Source: Lysobacter antibioticus (GTDB lineage Bacteria; Pseudomonadota; Gammaproteobacteria; Xanthomonadales; Xanthomonadaceae). Taken from it: a DNA stretch of 64,000 bases. This document shows, piece by piece, positions 18,476 to 28,735 of this stretch. Location: assembly GCF_001442535.1 (NCBI RefSeq), contig NZ_CP013141.1, positions 2,887,574 through 2,951,573 of the forward strand, in the 5' to 3' direction. The notes under the pieces were generated by a model. That model had not been told where the DNA came from, ran no database searches, and worked only from the letters and a program-made list of their open reading frames with translations. Position 1 is the stretch's first letter. Each line of letters begins with the position of its first letter. Position numbers and translations under genes: made by a program.

Positions 18476-21400
18476 TCAGCCGCCGCCCGATTGGCCGCGG
18501 CCCTTGGTGGCGGTGGCGACACCCCACACCGCGTACCCCGATGCCAACAGCCAGCCGCCGGCGATGTAGCCGACCACGGCCTCTTGCGTGGTGGCGAGTT
18601 TCTGCGCGCTCTGCAGCAGGTTGTTCCAGGAGTTGCTGGCCTTCACCAGCCGGCTCGACTCGCTGGTGATCGCGCTGTCGGCGGGGCTGAGACTGGTGAA
18701 GCCGTTGTACATGCTCACCGCGGCGCCTTCGACCATGCCCTCGGCCGCGCTCAGCAGCACGTCGCTCGCAGTGATCTTCTTGCCGGTGACGGCATCGGTG
18801 ATCACCTCCGAAACCGCCGAGCCGACGAAGCCGGTCGCGGCGCGGGTCAGGGTGCGGAACGCGATCGTCTTGGCCGTGCCCCAAGCGGCGGCATCGCCCA
18901 TCGCCGCCGGCATCGACGCCAGACCGTTGAATCCGCCGGTCACCGCGCCGCTGAGCGCGCCGACGCCCATCGCCGAGAAGAAGCCCTTGGCGGTGAAGTC
19001 GCGCCCGTGCAGGGCGTCGTACTCCAGCCCCTGCATGCCCGCGCCGGAGATGGCGCTGGAAGCGGAATTGATCACCACGCTGAGCGCGTTGCGGGCCACC
19101 GCGGTAGCGGTCTTGAGCGGAACCGAGGCATCGACGGCATCGGCGCCGGCGCCGGCGGCGACATCGGTGGCGCCACCTGCGCCGGCCAGGTCGATCTCGG
19201 CATCGATGGCCTCCGGCGCGGCGGCGCCGTCGGTCACCACGCTGAGCGCCAGTCCGCCCACGGCGACGGCGACCATGGCCACGCCGATGCCGACTTGGGC
19301 CCACAACGAGATGTTGCCGGTCGGGTCGACGTAGTTGAGTGGGTTGTCGCTGGCGAACAGATAGGGGCTGGCGAACTGGCGCGCCGAGTCCGGGGCGAGG
19401 AAACGCATCAGCGACGGGTCGTACAGGCGCGCGCCGAAGTCGTAGAGACCGCTGTCGGAGTCGTATTGCTTGCCGGCGAACAACAGGTTCCAGTCGCCCG
19501 GACCGGCGCTCGACAACACCGCGCCGAACGGCGCGTAGTCGAACGCGTTCTGTGCATTGCCGGCGTCGTCGAATACCGCCCAGACGCTTTGCTGATAATC
19601 GTTGACCGGATAGCGCAGGGCGCCGTCGTGCACCGCGACCAGCCCGCCCGGCCCCCAGACGCAGACTTGCAATGCGTCGCCGTTCCAGACCATGAGCGGG
19701 GCCGAGCCGGCGCCGTAGAAATAGATCCGGCGCGTGTCGCCTTGCTGCCGCAGCGCGCAGTGGTTGTTCATGCCGCGTGCGTAACGGATGGTGTCGAAGC
19801 CCGGCGAGGCGACGGTCGCGGTCGAGAACAAACAGGGGTCGTAGCCGATGTCCAGGCCGCGCCATTGCGAGGGCGCGCCGTCGGCGTGGTATTCGAAGGT
19901 CGAAGCGGGGCCGCTGCCGAAAGTCGCCGTAGCCAACCGGTTGTTGCCGGGGCTGCACGGTGTCGACAGCGTGACACCGTCGGCGGTGGAGGCCCAGATA
20001 TTGCCGTTCGCATCGATGCTGTCGATGCTCAGGTTGCCGGTATCGCCCGACACCACCGTGGCCGTCGCCAGGCGTTGCTGATCGTCGTAGACGTAGTTGC
20101 TCTGGCGCGTGCCCGTGGCGATCGCGGTGGCCAGCTGGGTGGTGCGTTGTTGCACCAGGCGGTCGGGGGTGTAGCTGAAGGATTGCGCGAATGCGACCGC
20201 GCCGCCGACGCTGGCCTGGTGCAAGGTCACGCAGCCGGGCGAATCGTAGTTCCACAGTTCCGACAGCGCGCCGCGGACCGCCGTCTGCAACTGGCCGTTG
20301 GCGGTCCAGGTGTAGCGGGCGATGGCATCGGGCGCCTGCGGTGTGCCGATCGAAACGATGCGGCCGAGGTCGTCGTAGACGTAGACGATGGCCGGCAGCG
20401 GCGCGCCGTCGGGCAGGTCGATGCGCACCACTTCGTTGAGGTTGTTGTAGGCGAAGCCTACCGTCGCATCCTGTGTCGCGGCGCCGTCGATCTGCAAACG
20501 CGCGGTGATTGCGCGACCGAGCCCGTCGTAGCTCCAGGACTCGACCACGGTGCAGGCGCCGAGGCCGTCGCCGGGATCCGGGTTGTAGGTGGTCGTTTCG
20601 ACCAACTGCCCGAGTGCATTGGGGTCGCTGCCATCGCCGTCATAACGATAGACGCGTCCGGGCACGGCACCGTCGGCCGCGGCGGGCCAGTTGGGGTCAT
20701 CGAGGTAGGGGTTCAACGCGGCCGGGTCCCACGCCGCTTCGAGCACGCCTTCTTCGAGCACGCGGCCGAGCGCGTCGTAGCGGCGATACAGCAAGTACTG
20801 TTGGCCCGAATCGAGTGCGGGCTGGACGAAGCGCAGCTGGCCCTTGCCGTTGTAGAGCACCTGGGTCTGGCCGGTGTCGGAATCCTGATAGCTGGCCACT
20901 TGTCCGAGCGGGTCGACCACGGTGGTGCGCACATACGCGCTCGGGTCCGATTGCGGCGTCGCGGTGAATGCGTTCGGCAGTTGCAGCGAGATCGTCGTGG
21001 CCGCGGCACCGGCATCGGCATAGCCGGGCAAGGCCAGGCTCTGTCCCGCCTGTTGGCCCGATTGCCCCGATTGCACCATCGCGGTCGCGCGCTGGCTGGT
21101 GTCCACCAGTTGCCGCGCGCTGTATCCGCCGGGCGAGAGGCTGGTGGTCGCGTAGAAGCTGCCCGGCGCTACCGGATCGGTCGCGGTGCTGGCGCCGTAG
21201 GCGGTGCGTATGGTCTGGCGCTGCGATTCGGGCACGCTGAGGATGTCGTGGATGGCCAGTTGCAATCCCGGCTGGCCGCCTTCGACCGCGCGCGAGGTCG
21301 CCGCCGCTTCGTAGCGCGAGCCGTAGTACGGATAGCCTTGATCGTTCGAGCGCATGCCGCCGTCGTCGCTTTGCCCTGCGTAGTAATCGGCGACGTCGCC

Positions 21401-24400
21401 TTGCATGAGCCAACTGTCCGAGGTTGCTGCAAGGAAGGCCGCGACATCCAGGAAGGCGGGGCGATAGGTCAGCATCGGCGCCTGCGCGCCGCTGCCGAAG
21501 CTGCCCGGCGCTGCCTTGGTGCCGGCGAGCAGACGGTCCAGCCCGTCGTACACCGAGGCGGCGACCAGACTGTCGCCGCCGTTGCGCTGCTGGGTCTGGC
21601 GCAGCCGCGCGGCGCCGTCGTTGTACGACAGCAGCGTGCGCGGATCGCCGCCGAACCCGAGTTGGCTGATGCGCAGCGCGTTGGGGCCGGTGTCGAAAGC
21701 GAACCCTTGCGCGGGCGTGGTGGCGGCGGCCGCGCTGAACACCACTTGGCCGTCGACGAAGAACAGCGTTTGGCCGCCGCCGAGCAGCAGCAACCATTGC
21801 CTGCCCAGGCCCGGCGCCGATGCCAGCGGCGCGGGCCCGGCGCTGCCGTCGGCGAGCGTCCAGGACCAGCCCGAGGCGGTGCTCCAGGCGATGCGTTCGC
21901 CGTCGCCGAATTGCAGCGCCAGGGTGCCGGCGGGCGCGGCCAGGGGCTTGAGCTCGATGAAGAATGCGACCGAGTCGGGCGGGTTTCCGCCCTGCCAGGT
22001 CAGGGTCGCGGGCGTGGCGTTCTGTTTCAGCAGGGTGCCGTTGCCGCACTGCCAGTCGGCCGCATCGCTCGGCGCCCAGCGGGTCTGCCAATCGTTGCCG
22101 TTGCGGAAGGTTTCGGTGTTGCCGCCCTGGGCGAACTGCAAGGTGAGCTCGCAGTTGGGGCTGGCGTCGTCGAAAACGTCTTCGGCATTGCCCAGGCGCG
22201 ACAGGAAACGCAGGTCCAATTCCTGCCATTGGCCGTCGGCACCGACCGCGCCGAGGGTCTGGGCGAAGCGGTCATAACGGATGAAATCGCAGGCGCCGGC
22301 GAGGTTCATGCTCGCCAGCAACAATCGCGTGGAGGCCTGCCAGGATTGCACGGTGACATCGCAGCCCACCGGAATCAGCAGCACGCCGTCGAGCAGCACC
22401 GCGCCGTTGCCCGGGTTGGCGATGGACAGGCCGACGCTGTCGCAGCCCTGCGGCAGAGCGACGATGTCGCTGAGATAGCTCCACTCGCCCTGGGTGTCGG
22501 GCAAATCGAAGGAAGACGAAGTCGCGCCCGCGGTGACGGTGATCGCGCCGCTGCCTCCGTCGTAGCCGGATGCGGTCAGATAGCGCAGCGCGAACCGGTA
22601 CGCGGTTCGGCCTGCACTCGGCGTCACCGCGGTGGAGACGCTGCCGGCGACCGCGAGCGACAAGCTTTGTTCGCCGAGCCAGGCTTGTTGCGGATCGGGC
22701 TGGGTGCCGCTCAACTGCCAGCCATCGGTGCTTTCGTAGGTCTGGAAGCCGCACCAGGCGCACTCGCCGGCGACGGCGCCGCGGAACGCGGCGATCGGCA
22801 GGCCGCTGCCGTTGGCGGAATAGGTGGTAGCGCAGGTGACGCCTGCGCCGTCGGCGTTCTGCAGCACCGTGCCGTCGGCCGCGCGCGTCTGGATCAGGCT
22901 CAGCGGCTGCCAACCCGCCGGTATCTGTCCCGGCGTCCAATCGGCGAACGCAAACGCATCGCTGCCGGCGGTCCAGCCGAAATCGGCGGCTTCGGCGAGC
23001 GTGCTCACCTCGTCCCACAGCGTCGGCCAGCTCGACAGCGCCATCGCCGAGACCGAGGTGGTGACGCCCGCCTGAGTGGTGCGTTGTTCGATCTTGGAGG
23101 TCAGATCGTTGAGCGTGCAGCTGACCGCATAGGCATCGCAGGCATAGCGGTAGTCGATGGTGTCGACCTCGCTGTTGCCGGAGCCGTCGACGACGGTGGA
23201 CTGGACGCTGACCGGTTGGCCGGAATACGGCGCGGACAGCCCCGCGGGCACGTAGGACGTGGTTCGGCTGGAGGCCACGCCGTCGGCCAGTTTCTGCTGC
23301 GCGGTCTGCACCACGTAGGCGCCGTACAGCGTTCGCACCGGCACGCCTGGATCGGTCGGGTCGCCGGCTCGCTGCACATAGGCGGTCCATTGATTGGTGA
23401 TCGAGCCGACCTCGCTGCCGTTCGCATCGATCGCGGTCACGCTGTAGAGCAGGCCATCGAGCATGCCGTACCAATCGTCGCCGGTGACGATCTGGTTGCC
23501 GTTCAAATAGCGGCTGACCACCGAGCCATTGGCGTTGTCTTGTGCGCTGCCATCGGGATAGACCGTGGACTGGTAGTACTTGACGATGCTGCCGGTGGCG
23601 TCGCAGGCGGCGCTGCTCGCATCGAACACATAGGCCGTGGTCGAAGACTCGGACAGGCCGTCGTCGAGGGCGATGCTGCCGACCGGCCAATCCTGGATCG
23701 GGCCGAGAATGCCGTTGCCGGCATAGCGATTGAGATTGACGCTGGTGGCGGCGTCGAGGCTGCCGGCGCTGCCCGGATAGGTGAAGAACGCCATCGGCCC
23801 GCCGGGCCAGGTGCCGGCGCCCTGGCCCGGTTGCTGCGCGGTCCACATCGCCTGTTCGCCGAGCACCTGGGCACCGCCGAATACTGCGCCGTTGCGCAGC
23901 ACGAAGGCCGAGGTGGCGCTTGCGGTGCCGCCGGGAACACCCTGGTCGTAGAGCGAGCAGGCGATGAAGGTCGGCCCCTGGTTGAGCAGCGAGGCCGAAT
24001 TGAGCACGTACGGGCCCTGGCCCGGCGCCGCGGTGTCGATCAGGGTTTGCAGGTCGGCGATGCTGGTGGCGACGGCGTCGCCCCAATCGGTGGCGACGCC
24101 GCGGAAGAACAGCTGGGTGCCGATCGCCAGATAGTCCGGACTGCCGGCGCCGACCCAGTTGGCGGTCGCGGCATGGCTGTTCGGAATGCTGAGTCCGCTC
24201 ACGCTGGTGGGCGTGCCGAAGGCGTCGGCGGTGGGGTCGTAGCCGAGCACCTGCGCCGAGGGCATGCCATTGCTCTGCACCAACACCTGCACGACGTAGT
24301 CGGGGCCGTAGCCGTAACGCTGTTCGGCGTTGGTGGTACCCACCGGCACCATCGCGCTGTCGATCGACCAGCTGGCGCCGTCGAAGCGGGCCACGTTCGC

Positions 24401-26755
24401 GGCCACGCATACCATCGAATTGGCGACGCTGGTCGGCGCCCACGAGGTCGGGTGCTGCGCGGAAAAATTATCCGTGCACGAGAACTTCGTGGCCGGCTGG
24501 GCGAACTGGTATTGGTCGTTCCATTGCACCAGCCACAGGTCGTAGTTGTTGCGGTTGGTGCCGGCGACCAGCAGATGCGAGATCGCCAGCAGGGAGGCGT
24601 CGCCGGCCAGCGCGATCGAATCGGTGCTCGCGATGGAGAAGCCGAGTGCCAGCGGCGTTGCCGAGTGCCACTGGCCGCTGGCGTCGAGCCAATCCAGATT
24701 GACGTTGGCGCCGATATCCAGGCTGGCGACGTAGTCGTGGCCGCTGGCGAACCAGCGGTAGCTCAAGCCGGATTGCTGCTGGTAGTTCCAGTTCTGCCCC
24801 GGCCAGTACCAGCTGAACCTCACCGTATCGCAGGTCAGTTTGGCGGGGTTGGACTGCACCGCGAAGGCGAAGGAGTCGCCGGCCAGGATCTGCACGCTGC
24901 CGTTGCTGTTGTTCCAGCTCCAGGTCGGCGAGTTGAGGCCGCCCGAGCCCTGGCCGCCCGAAGCGGCGATCCAGCGGCCGGGGCTCGCCATGTCCTGGCG
25001 GAACAAATGCAGGTTGGTGGTGGTGCTGGTCAGATACGAAACGGCGATGAAGTCCTGGCTCGCCTGCACCGACAATAGGTTCGAGGCGGTCTGGCCCTGG
25101 CTGCCGTCGAGCAACAGCGGCGAGTTGCCCTCCGGCGGCCACACCGTCCATTGGCCGTTCCAGGTGTAGACCTGCATCGACAGACTGCCCTGGCCGTCGT
25201 TGCACCACAGCACCACAGCGTAGTCGGGGCCGAACCAAACCCGCGCGTTGGAGCCGTTCGGCATCTGCGTCGGCGGGCCCGCGGGCAGGGTGCGGTCGCA
25301 GATCGCCAACGCTTGCTGGGTGTACTGGTAGGTCGCGCTGCCGCCGCTGGGCCAGACGATGCGGTTGAGCGCGCCGAGATTGTCGTCCGTTCCGCCATCG
25401 AGCACGTAGCCGTAGCGATAGCCCGGCAAGGAGTCGCCGTCGGCGTTGCTGAGCGTCATCGAAGTGAGCAGGCGCTTGCAGGTATCTCCGGAGGCGCCGG
25501 CGACGTTGGCCACCGGCGAGGCGGGCAGGGGCTGGTACTCGAACTCGACCGCGAACAACGGCGCGCCGCTCGGCTGCAACACGTCGATGGACGCCAGATA
25601 CAAGGTCTCGTAGCAGTCCTGGAAACCGTTAGGGTCGGTATTGGGGATGGCCTTGTGCGGGTCGTCGTACTCGCGCGGACTGGAAGGCGTGGCATCGCTC
25701 CACAGTTTCTGCCCGTAGTTGAACACCACGCTGCGGCCGAACACGTCGTTGATGCGGCCCAGGTAGCAGGCCTTGGTGTAGGGCTTGCCGCCCTCGGCCA
25801 CGAGCTGTTCGACCTGGTCGAGCAAGCCCGCGGCAGTGCGCTCGAAACAGTTGTACGCGTAGGTCACCGACTCGCCGAAGATGCTGTAGACGCGTTGCAG
25901 GTGCCAGGCGCGGGCGAACTGGCGCTGGCCTTGGGCGAGGCTGCTGTTGCCCTGCCACAGCGCACGACCGTTGGCGTCGGTCCACTGCACGCCCCATTCG
26001 ATGCTGTCGCCGGCGCTGGTCGCGTAGCCGGCGTCGGTCGCGGCGACGCCGCCGCCGAACGACATGCGCTGGCCCGAATCGTTGGTGACACACCAGCGCT
26101 CGTAACGCGGGTAATACAGCACCTTCCAGAATCGGTAGCTGGCCAGCTGATAGGCCTCGCCGCCGTCGGCGGCGACCAGCGTATCGCCGAGGCTGAGTGC
26201 GAACTCCTGCTCCAGCGCATCGTCCTGCAAGGTCCAGGTAGCGCTGCCGTCGACGACCACCACGGCCGTGGCGGATAGAGGCAATCCGCGCGAGACGAAC
26301 TCGTTGCGGATCGCCGCCGGCACGGCTTGGCCGTCCTGAAGCTGGGAGGCCAAGGTCGGGTCCATGGAGAACAACGGCGGCGCGGTCGGGTCGAACACGA
26401 TCGCGCTGGCGTTGCCGCTCACCGACAAGGTGTAGCTGCGCTGGCCGGGCGTGGGGCAGTTGCCGTCGTCCATGCGGATCTGCGCCAGCGGCAGCGTCCA
26501 GCCCATGCCGAGCACGCCGGTGGGCTGGTCGCGGTTCCAGGTCATCGCCTGCTGATTGACGTTGCTCTGGTACTGCATCGTCAGCTGGATCTGCAGGCCG
26601 TCGTTGTTGCTGCGCCCCGGCAGCGAGAACAGGTCCTGGGTGTAGTTCACGTCGCCGCGAAACAGGTTGACGCTGTTCTTGAGCACGCCGACGCTGCTGG
26701 CGTCCATCTGGAAGGTGCGGATGCTCGGTGCGCTGGTGCCGGACGGACTGGCCAT
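18476..26755 (-). CDS. Giant RHS-repeat protein with variable C-terminal tail
   Basis: The product is 2759 residues, starts at ATG 26755 after AGGGAGAA, and has no signal peptide. The N-terminal part (about 1-450) has RHS/SpvB-like features such as LPLAQIRMDD and GMGWTLPL. A large middle part has bladed, integrin-like FG-GAP-type beta sequence (repeats such as FGPDYAVVLW and YGPDYVVQVL). YD repeats follow (YDGLDRLL, YRYDGDGSDPNALGQLVETT, YVYDDLGRIV). The RHS core LYDFGARLYDPSLMRFLAPD ends near residue 2478 (NYVDPTGNIS). The 280-residue tail after it is hydrophobic, Ala/Gly-rich and unlike any toxin I know. RHS shells usually enclose a C-terminal toxin, but no VgrG, PAAR or TcA gene is nearby. 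A secreted or Tc-like toxin and a surface filament are both possible. Confidence 0.92.
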   Translation of the reverse strand: MASPSGTSAPSIRTFQMDASSVGVLKNSVNLFRGDVNYTQDLFSLPGRSNNDGLQIQLTMQYQSNVNQQAMTWNRDQPTGVLGMGWTLPLAQIRMDDGNCPTPGQRSYTLSVSGNASAIVFDPTAPPLFSMDPTLASQLQDGQAVPAAIRNEFVSRGLPLSATAVVVVDGSATWTLQDDALEQEFALSLGDTLVAADGGEAYQLASYRFWKVLYYPRYERWCVTNDSGQRMSFGGGVAATDAGYATSAGDSIEWGVQWTDANGRALWQGNSSLAQGQRQFARAWHLQRVYSIFGESVTYAYNCFERTAAGLLDQVEQLVAEGGKPYTKACYLGRINDVFGRSVVFNYGQKLWSDATPSSPREYDDPHKAIPNTDPNGFQDCYETLYLASIDVLQPSGAPLFAVEFEYQPLPASPVANVAGASGDTCKRLLTSMTLSNADGDSLPGYRYGYVLDGGTDDNLGALNRIVWPSGGSATYQYTQQALAICDRTLPAGPPTQMPNGSNARVWFGPDYAVVLWCNDGQGSLSMQVYTWNGQWTVWPPEGNSPLLLDGSQGQTASNLLSVQASQDFIAVSYLTSTTTNLHLFRQDMASPGRWIAASGGQGSGGLNSPTWSWNNSNGSVQILAGDSFAFAVQSNPAKLTCDTVRFSWYWPGQNWNYQQQSGLSYRWFASGHDYVASLDIGANVNLDWLDASGQWHSATPLALGFSIASTDSIALAGDASLLAISHLLVAGTNRNNYDLWLVQWNDQYQFAQPATKFSCTDNFSAQHPTSWAPTSVANSMVCVAANVARFDGASWSIDSAMVPVGTTNAEQRYGYGPDYVVQVLVQSNGMPSAQVLGYDPTADAFGTPTSVSGLSIPNSHAATANWVGAGSPDYLAIGTQLFFRGVATDWGDAVATSIADLQTLIDTAAPGQGPYVLNSASLLNQGPTFIACSLYDQGVPGGTASATSAFVLRNGAVFGGAQVLGEQAMWTAQQPGQGAGTWPGGPMAFFTYPGSAGSLDAATSVNLNRYAGNGILGPIQDWPVGSIALDDGLSESSTTAYVFDASSAACDATGSIVKYYQSTVYPDGSAQDNANGSVVSRYLNGNQIVTGDDWYGMLDGLLYSVTAIDANGSEVGSITNQWTAYVQRAGDPTDPGVPVRTLYGAYVVQTAQQKLADGVASSRTTSYVPAGLSAPYSGQPVSVQSTVVDGSGNSEVDTIDYRYACDAYAVSCTLNDLTSKIEQRTTQAGVTTSVSAMALSSWPTLWDEVSTLAEAADFGWTAGSDAFAFADWTPGQIPAGWQPLSLIQTRAADGTVLQNADGAGVTCATTYSANGSGLPIAAFRGAVAGECAWCGFQTYESTDGWQLSGTQPDPQQAWLGEQSLSLAVAGSVSTAVTPSAGRTAYRFALRYLTASGYDGGSGAITVTAGATSSSFDLPDTQGEWSYLSDIVALPQGCDSVGLSIANPGNGAVLLDGVLLIPVGCDVTVQSWQASTRLLLASMNLAGACDFIRYDRFAQTLGAVGADGQWQELDLRFLSRLGNAEDVFDDASPNCELTLQFAQGGNTETFRNGNDWQTRWAPSDAADWQCGNGTLLKQNATPATLTWQGGNPPDSVAFFIELKPLAAPAGTLALQFGDGERIAWSTASGWSWTLADGSAGPAPLASAPGLGRQWLLLLGGGQTLFFVDGQVVFSAAAATTPAQGFAFDTGPNALRISQLGFGGDPRTLLSYNDGAARLRQTQQRNGGDSLVAASVYDGLDRLLAGTKAAPGSFGSGAQAPMLTYRPAFLDVAAFLAATSDSWLMQGDVADYYAGQSDDGGMRSNDQGYPYYGSRYEAAATSRAVEGGQPGLQLAIHDILSVPESQRQTIRTAYGASTATDPVAPGSFYATTSLSPGGYSARQLVDTSQRATAMVQSGQSGQQAGQSLALPGYADAGAAATTISLQLPNAFTATPQSDPSAYVRTTVVDPLGQVASYQDSDTGQTQVLYNGKGQLRFVQPALDSGQQYLLYRRYDALGRVLEEGVLEAAWDPAALNPYLDDPNWPAAADGAVPGRVYRYDGDGSDPNALGQLVETTTYNPDPGDGLGACTVVESWSYDGLGRAITARLQIDGAATQDATVGFAYNNLNEVVRIDLPDGAPLPAIVYVYDDLGRIVSIGTPQAPDAIARYTWTANGQLQTAVRGALSELWNYDSPGCVTLHQASVGGAVAFAQSFSYTPDRLVQQRTTQLATAIATGTRQSNYVYDDQQRLATATVVSGDTGNLSIDSIDANGNIWASTADGVTLSTPCSPGNNRLATATFGSGPASTFEYHADGAPSQWRGLDIGYDPCLFSTATVASPGFDTIRYARGMNNHCALRQQGDTRRIYFYGAGSAPLMVWNGDALQVCVWGPGGLVAVHDGALRYPVNDYQQSVWAVFDDAGNAQNAFDYAPFGAVLSSAGPGDWNLLFAGKQYDSDSGLYDFGARLYDPSLMRFLAPDSARQFASPYLFASDNPLNYVDPTGNISLWAQVGIGVAMVAVAVGGLALSVVTDGAAAPEAIDAEIDLAGAGGATDVAAGAGADAVDASVPLKTATAVARNALSVVINSASSAISGAGMQGLEYDALHGRDFTAKGFFSAMGVGALSGAVTGGFNGLASMPAAMGDAAAWGTAKTIAFRTLTRAATGFVGSAVSEVITDAVTGKKITASDVLLSAAEGMVEGAAVSMYNGFTSLSPADSAITSESSRLVKASNSWNNLLQSAQKLATTQEAVVGYIAGGWLLASGYAVWGVATATKGRGQSGGG

Positions 26756-26949
26756 GGTGTTCTCCCTGAAAGTGCGCGCGGCCAGCGTTCGCGGCGTGGC
26801 GCGAGACGGTTTCGGTTAGTGCGTGGCGGGCGAGGCGATTGCCGGTGCGCTGTCCGCAGACGCCCTGCAGTGAGCAGGGCGCCTGCGGCGGGCCGTACGA
26901 CTTGTCGTCGCGAACGGCCGCTCGGCGCGCGCGTGGCGCGCCGCCGATC

Positions 26950-27831
26950 TCACGAGATGGTGCTGGTGTAACCGATGATGATGCCGCTGGCGTAGCTGGC
27001 GCCGTCGTTCTGGTGATTGCCGCTGTTGTCCTGCATCCAGGCCGAGCCGTTGACCTCGGCATAGCCCTGGCCGGTATTGCCCAGGATCAGGCCGGCGCCG
27101 AACGAGCGGACGTTGTGATCGGTGCTGCCATTGAACTGCACCTGGAAGCCGGTGAGCAGCAACAGGAAGCTGTTGTAGTTGGCGCCGAATGAAATCCGCG
27201 TGTCGCTGGAGGCGTTCTGCAGGTTCGGCAAGGTGATCGCCTGGATGTTCAGCGAAGAATCGCAATTGACGATCAGGCCGCCGTCGACGGTCGCGGTCGA
27301 CACGTTGTTGCCGTGGCCGTCGTACATCGAGGCGGCGGAGGTCACCGCTACGCTGCTGGAGGACGTCGATACGCCGGCGCGCGCGGCGATGTGCAGGATC
27401 TGGTGATCCGAATTGCCGTACGACAGATCGAAGCCGGCCAGCGCCGCGGTGTCGATCAGCGTGGTCGTGCCCGGGATCGGATAGGACTGGCTGCTGCTGC
27501 CGTTGGGCACGCCGTCGACGTTGGTGAACAACAGTTGCGAATCGGCCGTGCCGGTCCAGGCCAGTGCCACCAGTTCGATATAGGAATCGTCGACGTTCAT
27601 GCTGTTGCCGCTGGAGTCGACCAGGGTCGCGTCGACGTTGACCGACAGCTGTTGGCCGCTGGCGCTCGGCGACAGGCTGATGCTGGCGGTGCGGATCCAG
27701 TGGTCGGTGCCGGTGCCGTAGCTGAGGTTGAACGAGCGGATGCCCACCACGTAGGCGGCGATGTTGTTGGCGAACTGGTGGGCGAAGGTCTTGCCGGGGC
27801 GCACGGTTCCGGAAGCGATCTCTAAAGCCAT
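26950..27831 (-). CDS. Three-repeat beta protein upstream of the RHS gene, unknown family
   Basis: The 293-residue product starts at ATG 27831 after a strong AAGGAGAG site. I do not recognise the family. It consists of three diverged repeats of about 100 residues, each with an aromatic/Leu strand then a DH pair: FNLSYGTGTDHWIR (34-47), FDLSYGNSDHQIL (134-146) and FQVQFNGSTDHNVR (229-242). Downstream of each come a beta-rich segment and a D-GHGN, DSSGN or DNSGN turn. No signal peptide or membrane helix is seen. The RHS gene starts 195 bp further on, in the same direction. A carbohydrate-binding or pore-forming partner of the RHS protein is a guess from context. Confidence 0.82.
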   Translation of the reverse strand: MALEIASGTVRPGKTFAHQFANNIAAYVVGIRSFNLSYGTGTDHWIRTASISLSPSASGQQLSVNVDATLVDSSGNSMNVDDSYIELVALAWTGTADSQLLFTNVDGVPNGSSSQSYPIPGTTTLIDTAALAGFDLSYGNSDHQILHIAARAGVSTSSSSVAVTSAASMYDGHGNNVSTATVDGGLIVNCDSSLNIQAITLPNLQNASSDTRISFGANYNSFLLLLTGFQVQFNGSTDHNVRSFGAGLILGNTGQGYAEVNGSAWMQDNSGNHQNDGASYASGIIIGYTSTIS

Positions 27832-28735
27832 GGGACTCTCCTTGGCAGGGGCGGCCCTCGGCGAGGGCCGCGTTCACGCTGTGTGGAAAACAAGCGATTA
27901 CCGCACCGGGATCGGACGCTGCTCGGGCGGCAGGAGACGGGCGGGATCTCCATGCATCGGAGATCGGCGCCGGACGACGGTTGCAACGACGGTTGGCTGA
28001 CGGGTCCTCCGCGGGCCGGCGATTGTCAAGGTGAAACGCCGCCGCAACGCCGACGCGGCCATCGTCGCGCCAGTGGGATTCGAAACTGCTAGCGACTGAG
28101 CGGAACGAACTTGCGTTCGGTCAAATATCGGACGAATCGGCGGGCCGCGAAGCGGTGGAATCCGCGTTTGCGGCAGGCGACGAGCGGTCTAGAAATCGCA
28201 AACGCTCGCATCGATTCTGGTCGATGCGCTCGATGAAAGCGACTAAAAATACCGATGGCGGTGAGCCGCGAATGCGGCGCGCTATTGCTTTCTCGCGCGC
28301 GCGTTTTCGTCTCGCCGGTGTGCGCTCGAAACGGTGCCATTCGAAAGGTCGACGCTGCGAAATGACGGCCGCCACGGAGACAGCGATGGATGCCGATGGC
28401 CTACGTTGCCGCGCGAGCAAATCCCCCGCGCTGAAGCGGCGGTCGATCTCGTGCGTGCGTCGGGCGCTTGCCCTCTTCTTCATAGGGGGCAATGGATTGC
28501 GCGCCCATTGTTGAACGAGCCTTTGCAGGCATAAGCCGCACGCGGCGACCCCTGCCCATTCAGAAACGCCGGGCTGCCCGTGCCCAGAGACCTGCAGACA
28601 GACGTGCTCGCGCCGAAGCCGCCCTTTGGCCGGCCTGCGCTCGGTTTTGCGTAATTGAGGTCGTTCAGCTGTGGCCGGGGTATGCGCCCGGTTCGCGGCC
28701 CGGGCGCTGTGGCGCCCCCGACGAGGAGAGGCGAG
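27832..28735. other. Divergent spacer of about 900 bp without a gene
   Basis: This region separates the divergent triple-repeat and HNH-effector genes and probably holds both promoters. The part from 28200 to 28330 is less GC-rich than its surroundings. An inverted repeat GGGCGC-TGTG-GCGCCC (28702-28717) lies just before the effector ribosome binding site. I found no open frame with a believable signal or domain. Confidence 0.5.

Noticed and set aside
18254..25078. A 2274-codon open frame opposite the RHS gene
   Set aside because: Its composition is that of a shadow and it lacks signal, motif and ribosome binding site, while the other strand has YD repeats and an RHS core.
18476..26755. T6SS Rhs effector
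   Set aside because: No PAAR domain at the N-terminus and no VgrG, Eag or immunity gene in the neighbourhood. The large N-terminal part is more like SpvB/Tc-type proteins.
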